Below the pieces are notes generated by a model that saw only the letters and a program-made list of their open reading frames with translations, was not told where the DNA came from and searched no databases. Shown here in pieces: positions 21,190-32,124 of a DNA stretch of 64,000 nucleotides. Origin of the DNA: Tricholoma matsutake (lineage: Eukaryota > Basidiomycota > Agaricomycetes > Agaricales > Tricholomataceae); the NCBI GenBank assembly GCA_026075535.2, contig AP026541.1, positions 11,842,001 to 11,906,000 on the forward strand. Reading direction: 5' to 3'. How positions within the stretch are numbered: the stretch's first letter is position 1; the number at the start of each line of letters is the position of its first letter. Made by a program: the position numbers and the translations under genes.

Positions 21190-23944
21190 ATGACTTCCGT
21201 ATCTCCATCACACTCTCGGAGCGTTTCTCCTACGTCCGTTCCAGCGGCACGAAAAGATTCATGGGTCGCACAATCCAGAAATCCTGTGTCTTTGCGCTTG
21301 TACAAAGTGTTGGGTAGTAATTACGAGGACGACGCAACCAAAGAAGCACTGTGTACACTTTCGGATCTATACGTGACGGCGCCGTCCAGAGCGATAAATC
21401 ATGCACAGCTGGATTTGGTTGATGGAGAACTACTACTTGATCCTGACGAGGAGCGGATTGCGAATCCGCATCTTGATTCTGTGTCTGTGTCTGTGTTGTC
21501 GGAGTCCGTTCCGGGTGAATCGGCTGCTAGGGCGCGCAAGAACCTTCGGAAAGATATGGAAGCTAAGGTTTCTGAAGGAAGTCGTCAGTTTCTGAAGGCT
21601 CTAGGAGAGGTGGACGAAGTGGGTTCGTTCGTGAAATACGTCTTCACTATGCAATAACTGACGCTCGGAATAATGAACAGAAATTGGATGAATTACAACG
21701 GCATGTTAGTGGCATGCGACAGAGTTGCGATGAAGCGGAGGCTCAGCTCCTTCTAACTACAGAGGCTAGTAAGACTCTCCTTGAACGAGCAGGAAATTTA
21801 AGAGAAGAGAGGTGTGTGCGTCAATGGTTTGTCCCGAACTTACGAATTGAGCTCTTCTCAGGCAAGAGGTGGAGAATAAGAAATCTATCGTGACCCTATT
21901 TCTAGCTCGGTTTACGCTCAAGGACGAAGAAGTAGAAGCAATAACTTCTAGAGATATCCCTGTCGGTACACAGTTTTTCGACGCTATGGACAAGACGAAA
22001 AGGATCAGAGACGATTGCAGGATCCTCATGGCTGGGGAAGATGGTCCTACGAAAGCTGGGTAAGTTGTTGTTGATTTCCCCCAAGATCCTCCTCTGATCC
22101 GAAATCCAGCTTAGATATCATGGCGTCGACATCCTCACACCTCGAACAAGGTTACGAAAAGATATCCCGCTGGTGTTCACATGTGTTCCAAGCAATGAGT
22201 CGCGATATGCACGTGGACATCAGCCAGACAATGCGAGAGGCCATCAGGAGGCTACGGAAGCGCCCTGAATTGCTAACGTGTGTTTTCAATCAATTTTGTC
22301 TCAATTGGGCCCATCACTGACGGTCTTCTTATTAAAGGGAAGTTCTCACTCTGTTTTCGCAAACTCGGCAAACCACGCTACTGTCGTCTTTCCTGAAAGC
22401 CCTGACACGCGGAGGCCCTTCGGGTTTGCCCCGACCCATTGAGCTCCACGCCCACGATCCCCTGAGGTATATTGGAGACATGCTTGCGTGGGTTCATCAA
22501 GCTATTGCCGCTGAACGGGAGCTTTTGGAGAGTTTGTTTGGGCTTGGTGGTGATGGTAGGATGGTCGGGAGTATCAGAGTTTTCGATGAGGATAGTGAGG
22601 AAGAGGAGTGGATGCGAGAATTGATGGATGCTTGCGTGGGGAAGCTATGCACGCCTCTCAAGGTAGTGTTTATGGCCATGCATTTTTTTGCTGGCGAGCT
22701 GAACCACGCAATAGATCCGTGTGCAACAGACAGTTCGATCCCAAGAGAGCAGCATCGTCTCGTACAAAATTGCAAACCTCCTACAATTTTACTTGATCAC
22801 GATGCGGCGAACTCTCGGGGAGAATGCTCTCTTATCGAAAACTCTTTTAGAGTGGGTGTTTCCGTACGGCGTAAGAATAGGTTTCTAACAGATAATCCAA
22901 CAGGATCACTGACATTGCGTACAGCGTGTTTTATGAATCAATAGAAGCCCAAGGTCGAGCTCTCTTACGTGTCCCACTAGTGCGCTCATCTTTCCTTGTT
23001 TTCCATTCTCAAATTCATTGCCTTTTAGGATGTGAATGATCCCTCGCTGAATCCGCCGCTTGCAATCCTGGATCACGCCCAAGTATTGCGCGAGATCATG
23101 ACGGTCTACCAGTCCTCTTTGCTTGGGGATGAGGACAATGCTGAACAAGTTGCTGGTTTCGAGAAAATTCTTGATATCATGGTTGACCCCGCTGTGGAAA
23201 TGTGTGCCAGCACGAGTGAAGAGAAGAAACGGGTACGGCCGAGGTGGGATCAGGCCGTATACATTCTCAATTGTTTAAGCTATCTTCAGGTATCTTTGGT
23301 CCGAAGTCTTTGAGCGTTTATGACGTTTTTTTTTTCCTTTATAGAATATCTTGGAGCTGTTCTCTTTTACACGTGAGAAGCAACAGAAGGTGCAGAAATT
23401 GATTGAAGAACGAGAATGTACGCTTACTGACGAACATGTATGTTCCGCTTTCGGACACCTGCCCAGGAAAGATACTGACACTGGATTATCACCCCAGTTC
23501 GCAAATATCATGGTTGACGCAGGGATCAGTCGAGTGGCTGATACATGTACAACTCGTCAAACGAATGTGAGTTCCGTTTCTTTTTTTTTTCCCTTTCGAT
23601 CCGCTGATTGATCAATGACACAGGAACCACTATCTCATATCCCTTCGACATTGCCCTCGGAGCTGCAGACTGCACTCGGAAACTTTTCATTATGGCTGTC
23701 AGGCCCAGAAGTCGTGCAGTCGCACCGTCTATCGCAGCTCACCGTTCAGCGTCTACACACGCAGATACATCACGCTGCACTGGAACGAATGGCCCGTGCA
23801 TACCAGAAGATATGCGAGGAGGTGAAAAAGCCTGAGAATAAGTATGAGGCTGCGTTGACGCTACTTGGGAGCGAGCGGCCGTTTGGTCAGGTTCATTTGT
23901 TGTGGCAGATATTTGGACTGGATGAGGATAAAGAGTCGGCATAG
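21190..23944 (+). CDS. COG6: conserved oligomeric Golgi complex subunit 6
   Basis: Eleven exons: 21190-21618, 21681-21811, 21862-22059, 22110-22277, 22338-22662, 22715-22851, 22904-22979, 23029-23289, 23345-23437, 23498-23566, 23624-23944; total 2208 nt, 735 residues, near the family's usual length. COG6 is part of the peripheral Golgi COG tether that guides retrograde vesicles. Features: N-terminal LRLYKVLGSNYEDDATKEAL, then the coiled-coil LDELQRHVSGMRQSCDEAEA, the conserved LEQGYEKISRWC and RVQQTVRSQESSIVSYKIAN blocks, and a C-terminal helical region ending QIFGLDEDKESA. The start at 21190 (MTSVSPSHSRSVSP) was preferred to an upstream in-frame ATG at 21064, which would add a hydrophobic stretch not expected in COG6. 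It converges with the LSM14 gene, 105 bp between stops. Confidence 0.93.
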
Positions 23945-24049
23945 AGATTACAGCCTCGTCTTCTAGGGACGTCCTTAGATATGTTCAGACTGAACAGTAA
24001 AAAGTAGATAACAGGTCTTATATATATGACATCAATCATGAAAGTTAAA

Positions 24050-24653
24050 CTATATGCGCGTTGTGAGGACTGGTTGATGACCAACAATACCTCTCCTAGG
24101 TCGACCACCTCGTCTCCCATAACCACCGACATAAGCTCCAGGTCCCATAAGCCCCACTCCACCCGGTTCTCCAAATGTTGCCACATTCCTCTCTCTCTCC
24201 TCCTCTCTCCTATTCCTCGCAACTCCTCCTCCTCCTACTCCTCCCCCTCCTCCTCCTCTCCCACCTCCCCTTCTTCCTCCCCTCCCACTACCTCCACTCA
24301 CAGTCCCATTAGTAGCAGCAGGAGGAGCAGTAGAAGACGATAAAGAGTCAAAGAACGATTTCTGCGGGTTATACGCCACAAGACCTTCCTCCTTCTCACC
24401 TTCCTTTCCTTCCTTTTCCTCTCCAGCACTAACATCCCCTCCTCCTCCTCCTACTCCTGCGCCTCCTCCAGCGACACTCGTAGACCTTGGACTCAAAGCC
24501 GCCTTGTCAAATTTAGCATTACTGCTCTCGAAATCGAAATCGGTAGTGGGGACGTTGATCTTGGGCGTAAGGGGGGCAGCACTACGTGGTACACCACGTC
24601 GATGATTACCTGCACCTGTACCTGCACCTGCACCTCGTGGGTGGTTATGATGG

Positions 24654-24685
<32 letters not shown>

Positions 24686-25641
24686 GGTGGTGGTGGAGGT
24701 GAGGTTGGCGGTGGAGACGCGGAGATCGCCTATGGCACGTTCGACTGTTTCCAGGGATGCGGCGGCTGTGTGGATTGAGTTGACGCGTCTTCCTTGGGCT
24801 GAGGGACGTGTGGAGGGAGGAGCCGAGGTTGCGGCGGCGGCGGCGCCTTGAGGCAGGGCTAGGGGTTGGGGTTGGGATGGATGTGGATGCGGGTGTGGGT
24901 GTGGGTGTGGGTGTGGGTGTGGGGCGGAGACGGTGGCGTAGGTCTGGGGTTGGAGAGATTGGGGTTGTTGTTGTTGTTGTTGTTGTTGTTGTTGGGGCTG
25001 GGGTTGGGACTGGGGTTGGGACTGGGGTTGAGGTTGAGGTTGTTGTTGAGGTTGGACGCCGACTGCGGGATGGGCGGTGGGAGCGGCGGGGTATGAGGTG
25101 TATACTGGGGGATTCTCTGCTGGAGCCGAAGCCTGCACGAGGCAAGTAAGTAAGTAAGTAAAGCAAGTAAGGAATGTGACGTGTAAGATAACGTACCCCG
25201 AGAACAGCGGGATCATCATGTACACTACGCATGGGCGCAGGCTCGTCCACAGAGAGATCTTTAACTTCAGAAGCGCGGAATATTATATACTGGTATGGTT
25301 CTTGAACGGGAGGGATGAACTCGGCTGAAGGCCTGACTCATCGTCAAAATCCATCTTTGATCAAAGGAATATGAAACTCGTCGCTCACCGTCGTGATTCA
25401 GTCCCCATAGAATAAACTACAGTGTAAACACGGTTAACAAATAACATTTCATTGACGAATAGGGCTCACCATTAGAAAGCTGGATAGTCGACGCAGCGGG
25501 GTCGATACCAGCCAATATACCTCTGTAACGAACATCAGAATGGGAAATAAGAGATATCGGTTTCCTTGTCGTATGTTAGTTTTTGGTTTGTGTTGAGAAC
25601 TTTTGTTGTAGGTAAACTCACCCGATGAAACTAAGAGCCAT
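24050..25641 (-). CDS. SCD6: LSM14/Scd6-family mRNA-granule protein
   Basis: Five exons: 25641-25622, 25522-25470, 25416-25389, 25332-25197, 25132-24050; 1320 nt, 439 residues. The first four tiny to short exons encode the N-terminal Lsm-like fold (MALSFIGGILAGIDPAAST, then YQYIIFRASEVKDLSVDE). The last exon holds a long P/Q-rich low-complexity region with Gln and Pro-His runs, an FDF motif (TTDFDFESSNAKFDKAAL), an FFD box (YNPQKSFFDSLSS), an RGG-rich stretch and a TFG box (RNVATFGEPGGVGLMGPGAY). Known family members bind translation factors and decapping proteins (eIF4G, Dhh1/DDX6) and repress translation in P-bodies. The RGG tract is a likely RNA-binding and arginine-methylation region. Confidence 0.92.
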
Positions 25642-25893
25642 GAGTTTTCAACTTGGTTTAAATGGATATCGGTTGGGAAACAAAAGTAAAAAAAAAAAAA
25701 CTTGAAAGGGAGTTGCTCGTGTTGTTTTGTTGTTGTTGTTGTTGCATATTTGGAACTCCGCGGGAAAAGTCACTCGTTTGGCTGTGATAGTGAATGAATT
25801 CAGTTGTTCTACTGTAGTTATGGTACAGAATTAGGATTGAATTGAGCCTAGAGCAGGCTAAACAGCGACCTGCTGGTCTCCATCACTTCATTT

Positions 25894-27344
25894 TCACAAA
25901 CCTAGATCTTTCAGCTTGTAGCGGTCCTGAGCCAAGTGCCACGCACTGCAAAAAAAAAAAACCAATTTGTGAGCAATCTTATCTTCATGATATCAAACGA
26001 CTATACAAACATGTATCCACGTTCCCAGTTTTGCCATATTTCAATAGAGCGAGGAGACTTGGCTAAAACGGCAAGTATGGAGGCCCGAACATCGAGCAAC
26101 TCGCGACCCATGTCTCCAAGTACCTGCATTGCCGTTTTACCTTCCATATACGCGCGGTTATGGATGTAATTGGCTTCTTCCCCCCCGAGCTCTTCCTTGT
26201 GGAATCTAAAAGTCGAAAAAAAAAAAAAAAAACCTATCAGCGAAATTCTCTTGCAAATATGGAGGTCGATCGATACGCACGACAGAAAATCGTTAACAGC
26301 AGAAATCCAATAGTTGAGGTCTGGAATTGCCTGGATGAAATCTGTGATAACGATTTTGCTTGACTTGGTGAACATGAAGAGCGCGAATCCTTTCCCAATG
26401 CCTGTCTGGTCACGCAGGTACCAAGGGAAACGCCCAGCATCTTGAATCAAAGGTAATCGTTCAATCGTTGGCTCCATGCAACTCGAGTTGACAAAGTCGA
26501 GGATGGCGGTAAGGATGACATTGGCGACAAGAGTATCGTAGTGATCGCATAGAGATATGATGACCTCTGCGAAAGCTGTTAGCACAGGGTCCAGTTGGGG
26601 CAAACCGCGGAGGAAACGCTGTTCAAAGGGGGCTACGATGGCGACGTTTTTAGATGTCACGTCATCCACGTAAATAGCGAGCCTGTAGGTCATATAACTT
26701 AGTTTCGTGTCGGAATATACACAAGGGAAGACTATATACCAGTTAAACATCGCGATAGCTTTCTTCTCTTCGAACGTGCACTCAGGGTATCCGACCTATA
26801 TAGAAATAGGTAAATTCAAAAGACCGAAAAATAACGGTAATCCGTGCGTGATCGCTAACACACCTCGATGAGACTAGCAGCCAAGTGGAGGGTTTTCACA
26901 AGTTGCGGGCATTCAATTCTGCGTTCGTGCATTTCAGCGCGCATGGCTTCTTCGAGTTTCTGGTTGGTGAACGAGATGTTGGGGGCGTAGTGTCCCATTC
27001 CATGCAAGAAGCGTTTCAATATCGTCGCTTCATCGTCTATACGAGATGTAATATGAAGAAACGTCGGAGGTGTTAATGCAAGATTCATACTTGTAGCTAG
27101 GTCGAAGGTGGACGTCACTGATTTACCGGGGAAAGGAAGAGTCAGAGTCATCGATGATTGGTGAAGAAGAGAAAATTCAGTGAAGGTAGGCAGAGGGGCG
27201 AGTTGAGTTGTATAGCGAGGTCCTCGCAAGGCCCTTTATACAACCACGTACTATGTCAATATTGGCTTGAACGTATATTTCTCTCTTGGCTATGCTTATT
27301 CCCTCGGATGCGATGGGTACGAATGGGGGCCGATTAACCGACAT
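25894..27344 (-). CDS. trichodiene-synthase-like terpene synthase
   Basis: Matches the TRI5-type family by conserved order. After an N-terminal region come LVKTLHLAASLIEVGYPECTFEEKK, LAIYVDDVTSKN (aspartate-rich motif), LDFVNSSCMEPTIE, FPWYLRDQTGIGKGFALFMF, the magnesium-binding NDFLSFHKEE (NSE/DTE-type) motif, and a C-terminus GYIAWHLAQDRYKLKDL. Exons read: 25894-25945, 26011-26205, 26281-26682, 26740-26795, 26864-27036, then 27091 upward; a small intron at 27037-27090 is likely. The N-terminal exon is uncertain: MSVNRPPFVPIASEG at 27344 seems real but joins in another frame; the shorter start at 27229 keeps the frame (1017 nt, 338 residues). It would cyclise farnesyl diphosphate, product unknown. 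The motif reads DDVTS rather than DDSKD/DDxxD. No P450 or oxidoreductase neighbour is seen in this window. Confidence 0.82.
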
Positions 27345-28418
27345 GCAGAACACGTTCAATCTTTAGTCCCAGGACTACGGCGAGTCTTCAGGAGTATGTC
27401 TTTTTAATTTCCCGTGATGAATGGTACTCGAGGTAATGGTCACGGTCGCGCTCTTTCAAACTGAGGTAGGAGAAATAAGAAATACGGAATGGACATTTGA
27501 CAATTTCGGATCACCTGAAAAGATCGTTCGTTTTGACGTCGGACGTTCACGTTCAGTGCTTGGGACTGAAACAAGTGTTTTGATTTCCTGTGAGAATTGC
27601 ACCCGAAGTATGGAATAATGCCAGTGGTCACAAGACCTACCCTGGAACACGTGTTGGCCGCCTCTGGAAAGGGGGAAAGGTCTACGAGCCACAGGCTCGT
27701 CAATGGACAGCCGCTTGTTCACTGAGCACATACGAAGAACTTTAAAGAGATCTAGAGCATTTTCAAATTAAAGAGGTCCCCAGGGTCATTAAGGCAGCAT
27801 CTGATAAGAACGAGGCAGTGAAGGACAGAAACCCTAGTTGATCATTGATTCATTCGTCGACGAGTTTCAGAAATTTTGGATCGCACAACTTGTGGCAATG
27901 AACCAGAAATTATCCCAGCCGAGATCATCGGTGAGGGAGCTAGAAGATTTCAACTTGTCAATGTCAACGTCGAAGAACACTTGATATCGGACCAGATGAA
28001 CCGACCGTACCGGTGCGGGCGATTATAGGCTGTGCATCGATGACGTAAAGTGACAACTATTTCCCCTCCTTTGCTAGTAGACGGACACTATCGTTGAGTC
28101 ATCATTCAATGTTAGCTAATGTCCTGAAGGACGTCTCGAATTCATGACTCAGCTTGGTTGTCCAATGTGAGTTCGTGCTCTGTTCTGTAGACATATCCCC
28201 ACACTCCTGTGTTGAAATATCGAGCTCAGCTGTGTCAGGCCGCTCTTTGGTCCTGATGCTGTTCTGTTATCATGATCCGCCTCCGTTGCCTAGTTACCAG
28301 TACTTATATATACTTCACTGTACCGTATCGTGCTCTTTGAGCACTTGTAACCCACGGGCGCTTCCCCCTTTTTGCAACATCCTGGACCGTGACACTGGCA
28401 CACTGCACGTTCTGGATC
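27345..28418. other. intergenic, no gene recognised; ends at the large hAT insertion
   Basis: CpG-normal host DNA with short ORFs only. A copy of the 16.55-kb dispersed repeat lies at 28296-28354. The last 8 bp, TCTGGATC (28411-28418), are the left target-site duplication of the 21.5-kb composite. Confidence 0.5.
28296..28354. repeat. second copy of the dispersed sequence at 16553-16621
   Basis: CTTATATATACTTCACTGTA then GTGCTCTTTGAGCACTTGTA. See the first copy for comparison. Confidence 0.5.
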
Positions 28419-28696
28419 TAGGGACTACCATGGGTATCCATATGAATACTACTATTTTTTATGCTCTCAAATGCTCTAATATATGTACCATGGTCTATTA
28501 AAATGGTTTAGCAAGGTCAATTACCTCCTGGAGTGCCTTGTTGGCAGTTGGCACACATGATGTTATTTATTATACTGAGTAAAATTTGTACTTAAGACTG
28601 CTTCTTTTAATCAAGAAATGGTTTTACACCAATAAATATTACTTTGAAACCTTCCAAATACATCTGAAATACCATAGGAATTTGTACAATTACAAT

Positions 28697-29156
28697 TCAA
28701 GTTCTCCAAAACCTGGATTCATCATCTGTCTCTTCTACCTCATCTTCCAACTCAGTCTCATCAACTTCTTTCTGAGGTCCCACCTGCTCTTCACTTCCCA
28801 TTTGCTTCTGAACAATCTTAATGGTTTCTGAAAGTCCTGGATAGAGTGGAGTTTTGGCCCAAGATCCAACTGCAACTTGAGCCTTGAAGGTCTGTGGGCT
28901 GGTGTTATGCTGAAGGTGATTGATCTCAAGCCTTCCAACTGAGAATGCACGTTCAGCATCCACTGATGATGCTAAAAGAGTGTCTGAGTAGAAGCAAAAA
29001 TGAGAATTATTACACTTACCTGGTGCTGAGCAAAAATCAAGCCCCATCCTTGCTAACCAAGGTCACTGCTCAATGGCTTGATGCCAGTACTTCATGATTC
29101 CTCCAGCCTCCTTGATAATTGACAGCCGGATGACAGGATCAACCCACACTGTTCAG
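28697..29156 (-). pseudogene. hAT transposase, C-terminal dimerisation part
   Basis: Minus-strand reading: VDPVIRLSIIKEAGG, then IMKYWHQAIEQ, a TGA (29063-29065, at a place where Arg from CGA would fit), PWLARMGLDFCSAP, an intron of about 36 nt, then SSVDAERAFSVGRLEINHLQ and an acidic tail ending RFWRT. The block SVDAERAFSxGR with a preceding WLARMALDxLSAP-type segment is the classic hAT C-terminal dimerisation domain. The sequence starts abruptly at the insertion junction near 29156, exactly where the plus-strand N-terminal part at 43257 stops. Confidence 0.85.
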
Positions 29157-29988
29157 TAAAAAACAATGGTATATCCATTCAGCGGATTTCTGCAAAACGA
29201 CGATAGATCCATCAGTAGCAGATTGGGCCCACATCAGGAAAGACTCGTGTGGGCCCAGGGTGTGATGCATCCATGTGGGCCCAGTATACAGCTTCACTGA
29301 AGAATTCTCGGCGGCAGCAACATCTGAATCATGGCGCCGGCTAGCACGGTCATCATTTTACTACATGTTACCACATATACATGGGCCCATGCAATGTGTG
29401 TGATACTGCACAATCGTATTGGCCCACCACTGGTTTTCTTATAGACATTGGCCTATACGGACATATTGTTGGTGCTGGTTCCCGGTGCCGATGATCATTG
29501 TAGGTTTGGTAGGAAAAAGTGCAGCAGCAGGTCAGCAGGTATCGGCGGTTGGATGCATACAGTGTCGGGTCACAGCAGATACAGTTGGATGCATGTGGCG
29601 CCGGGACATGCCACACTAGCTGATTGTTTTAGACACTGATGTGATGTCCTGCTATAGATTATGGTTAGATATAAACAAATGTCCCAATGTTGGGGCCAGA
29701 ATCCGGAGGTATGAGCGCACAATTTTACTGACTTGAAAGAGGGTGTAGTTAAGAGTTTGAACTGCTTACCACATATACATGGGCCCATGCCATGATTCCA
29801 TTTGACAGGGAATGATCGTATTGGCCCACCACTTGTTTTCCTATAGACATCGGCCCATACGGACTTATCATTGGTGCTTGTTCCCGGCACTGATGATAAT
29901 TTTGTCCATTGATTACTTAATCATCCAAACATTCTGTATCTACAACTGCATTGAAGTTATGATATCCCACTATACAAACCTCGAATCC
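29157..29988. repeat. terminal region of the KDZ-type insertion, with internal duplication
   Basis: 29160-29300 is repeated in direct orientation at 43262-43400 (shared CTGCAAAACGACGATAGATC). Within it, 29371-29515 and 29769-29910 are two copies of a segment starting CCACATATACATGGGCCCAT, offset by about 398 bp. The palindrome TGGGCCCA recurs at 29225, 29250, 29276, 29381 and 29778. Confidence 0.7.
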
Positions 29989-30984
29989 ATGCCTCGCTGG
30001 CCATATAAAGCTGACCCTGTTACTGCTGGCAAATTTGCTACTGCATTGAATCAAATAGAAGTCGAGCATCAGAGGAACACCGATTTCCTAGAGAACCCTC
30101 ACCCTACAGTCAAACCTACTGAGTTCCATGAGCAGGCCATCACTGCTCAACAGGTAGCTCATGATCTCAGCATTCAAGAGAGTACTACGGGACTACTACC
30201 AGCATGGAATGATCTAGCACATGGGCAGGAAGTGCTGTTGTATGGAACATCACGTCTCCGTGCTGCAATCACTGCATGGATCCTTGCAGTAGATAACGAT
30301 GAAGACTACCAAGAGTCACGGTTGGGGTGGGTGTCTAGCCTATTTTTTGAGACTGTAAGTGAACATATTGTGATTGCCAATTATCTGATCACCAATACCA
30401 ACTTAGAAGGAATTCTTGATGGCCACCAGAATTTATGCCTCTATGGGTGGCAGTGCTCCATACACTCCCCTGCTCGTCATGGAAACCATAAAGATGGTAC
30501 AGGATGGGACTTTGGGGTGCTCGGAACGCAATGATCCTGAGGGCAAAGATTTTCTGGAACTAGAATACATTCCAGCGATACAAAGGTACTTGAAGGTTGA
30601 TGCTGATGACCCCACCCGTATTGTCGATAGCTATATCAATTCTTGGTGGAGTAAACCTGGAGAACTACGACTCATACCCATTCGCTCCACACGACTTCCT
30701 GGTGGTTCATCGGCCACAGGTGAGTAACATGTTGTTGTCCTTTAATTTATCTTAAGTTTCATCAGATCCAGTTCACCTGGCAAGACGTACGGCCGGTCCC
30801 ATATGCTACCGGTGACCTGGCCAAAATACAATTAATGATGAAGATCTTTGATGACCTGCATTCGACATGGAAAAGGATGACTGAGACAGTCCAAGAAAAT
30901 GATGCCCAACTTCAGAAGGACAGGAAACTGTTGGCTTACTGGGAGGATGTGCAGAATCAGGTTAGGGAGCACCTTGACACTTAA
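29989..30984 (+). CDS. transposon-borne ORF, function unknown (cargo of the KDZ insertion)
   Basis: Reads MPRWPYKADPVTAGKFATAL onward; exon 1 29989-30354, intron 30355-30406 (GTAAGTG to AACTTAG), then EFLMATRIYASMGGSAPYTP. A frame change near 30640-30670 (toward NYDSYPFAPHDFLVVHRPQ) and an intron near 30720-30767 are needed to reach IQFTWQDVRPVPYATGD and the end VQNQVREHLDT at 30984. No domain recognised; it is helical and charged. The last 107 bp are repeated at 48035-48150. An upstream in-frame ATG at 29959 is an alternative start. The frame change suggests it is no longer intact. Confidence 0.5.
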
Positions 30985-31025
30985 CAAGTCATCTATGTAG
31001 GAAAAGATAAACATTGTAGTGACCG

Positions 31026-31490
31026 GTGCCAGTAGTGATAAAGTCACTTGTGGCGATAAGCATCCAAGGTCAAGAGCTAAGTGAATGACCAGCACTGGTT
31101 ATTGTAGAACCCCATGAGCTACGAAAATGTGTATGGGCCCATCCTAACATAATACAGGGAAATGGGCCCATATGAATGATATGCTCGATGGAATGATCGG
31201 GTGGGCCCATGACAGTAAAAGGAAAACAGTATGGGCCCATGACTATAGCGTACAGGACTTGAATTACTGCTGTTATTACAAATCATAAAGAATATATCCT
31301 AAAACAGTACATTGTAGTGACCGGCGCCGGTAGGGAGATACACAGGCACGTAACAGAAGAGAACAATCATTAGTCAAAGACAGTAGTAATGTGCAATGAG
31401 AGTAGACATAGATTAATCCTGACACTGGCTGGAAAGCAACTGTCGCTTGTGTGGCAGTCAGCTATTTCCAAACTGTATCTCTCGGCGCTG
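31026..31490 (+). repeat. left inverted repeat of the KDZ element
   Basis: Complement of 39735-40209. Contains TGGGCCCA-type palindromes at about 31130, 31153, 31201 and 31232. Confidence 0.85.
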
Positions 31491-32124
31491 GAAAAGGTAA
31501 AGGTGGCACTGGTCATCCACATAGCTCTTAAAAGACTTGTATACTAATTGTGGCCGCTGTGCACTACAATATGGATAACAAATGCAGGAATGGTGACATG
31601 CTGTATGCTGTAGGAATGTGGGAGGATAAGGATATATGCAAAATCAGTACATTGCAGTGACCGGCGCCGGTAGTGATAAAGTCACTGGTGGTGATAAGCA
31701 TCCAAGTCAAGAGCAAAGCAAATGACCAGTGCAGAATATATGCTAAAACAGTACATTGGAGTGACGGGCGCCAGAGAAGACAACGTTGCGCCGATCATTC
31801 CCATAGCTCTTAGACTTGTACACTAATTGCCGCCAGTGGTCACTGATAACGAAAAGCAATGACATGCTGTAAAAGTAAGAAACTATTGACCAATGGGTAT
31901 CACAAACACCGCCGGTGTAATTTTACATTGGAAACATTGACAGTAGCTTTGTGAGTATGACCTAGGTAACATGTTAGTATGCTGTGTAGAACAGTCCCAT
32001 AGTAACCTCTACATGGTACCATTGTCATTTACATCGCCATGTTGCCATGTTTCCTCACTGCCTACAGTGCCTATATAATCCTGGAGATGCTTGTTCATAA
32101 TTTTACATTGCTCTACAAACCATC
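31491..32124. other. KDZ subterminal DNA with repeated GGCGCC blocks
   Basis: Two further copies of the GTGACCGGCGCCGG block (31654 and, changed, 31760) with spacer sequence shared with 47800-47990. No gene. Confidence 0.55.

Noticed and set aside
24645..25250. Second minus-strand ORF of 201 codons, and the plus-strand ORFs rich in Val/Gly
   Set aside because: Shadows of the P/Q-rich exon of the LSM14/Scd6 gene, caused by its triplet repeats.
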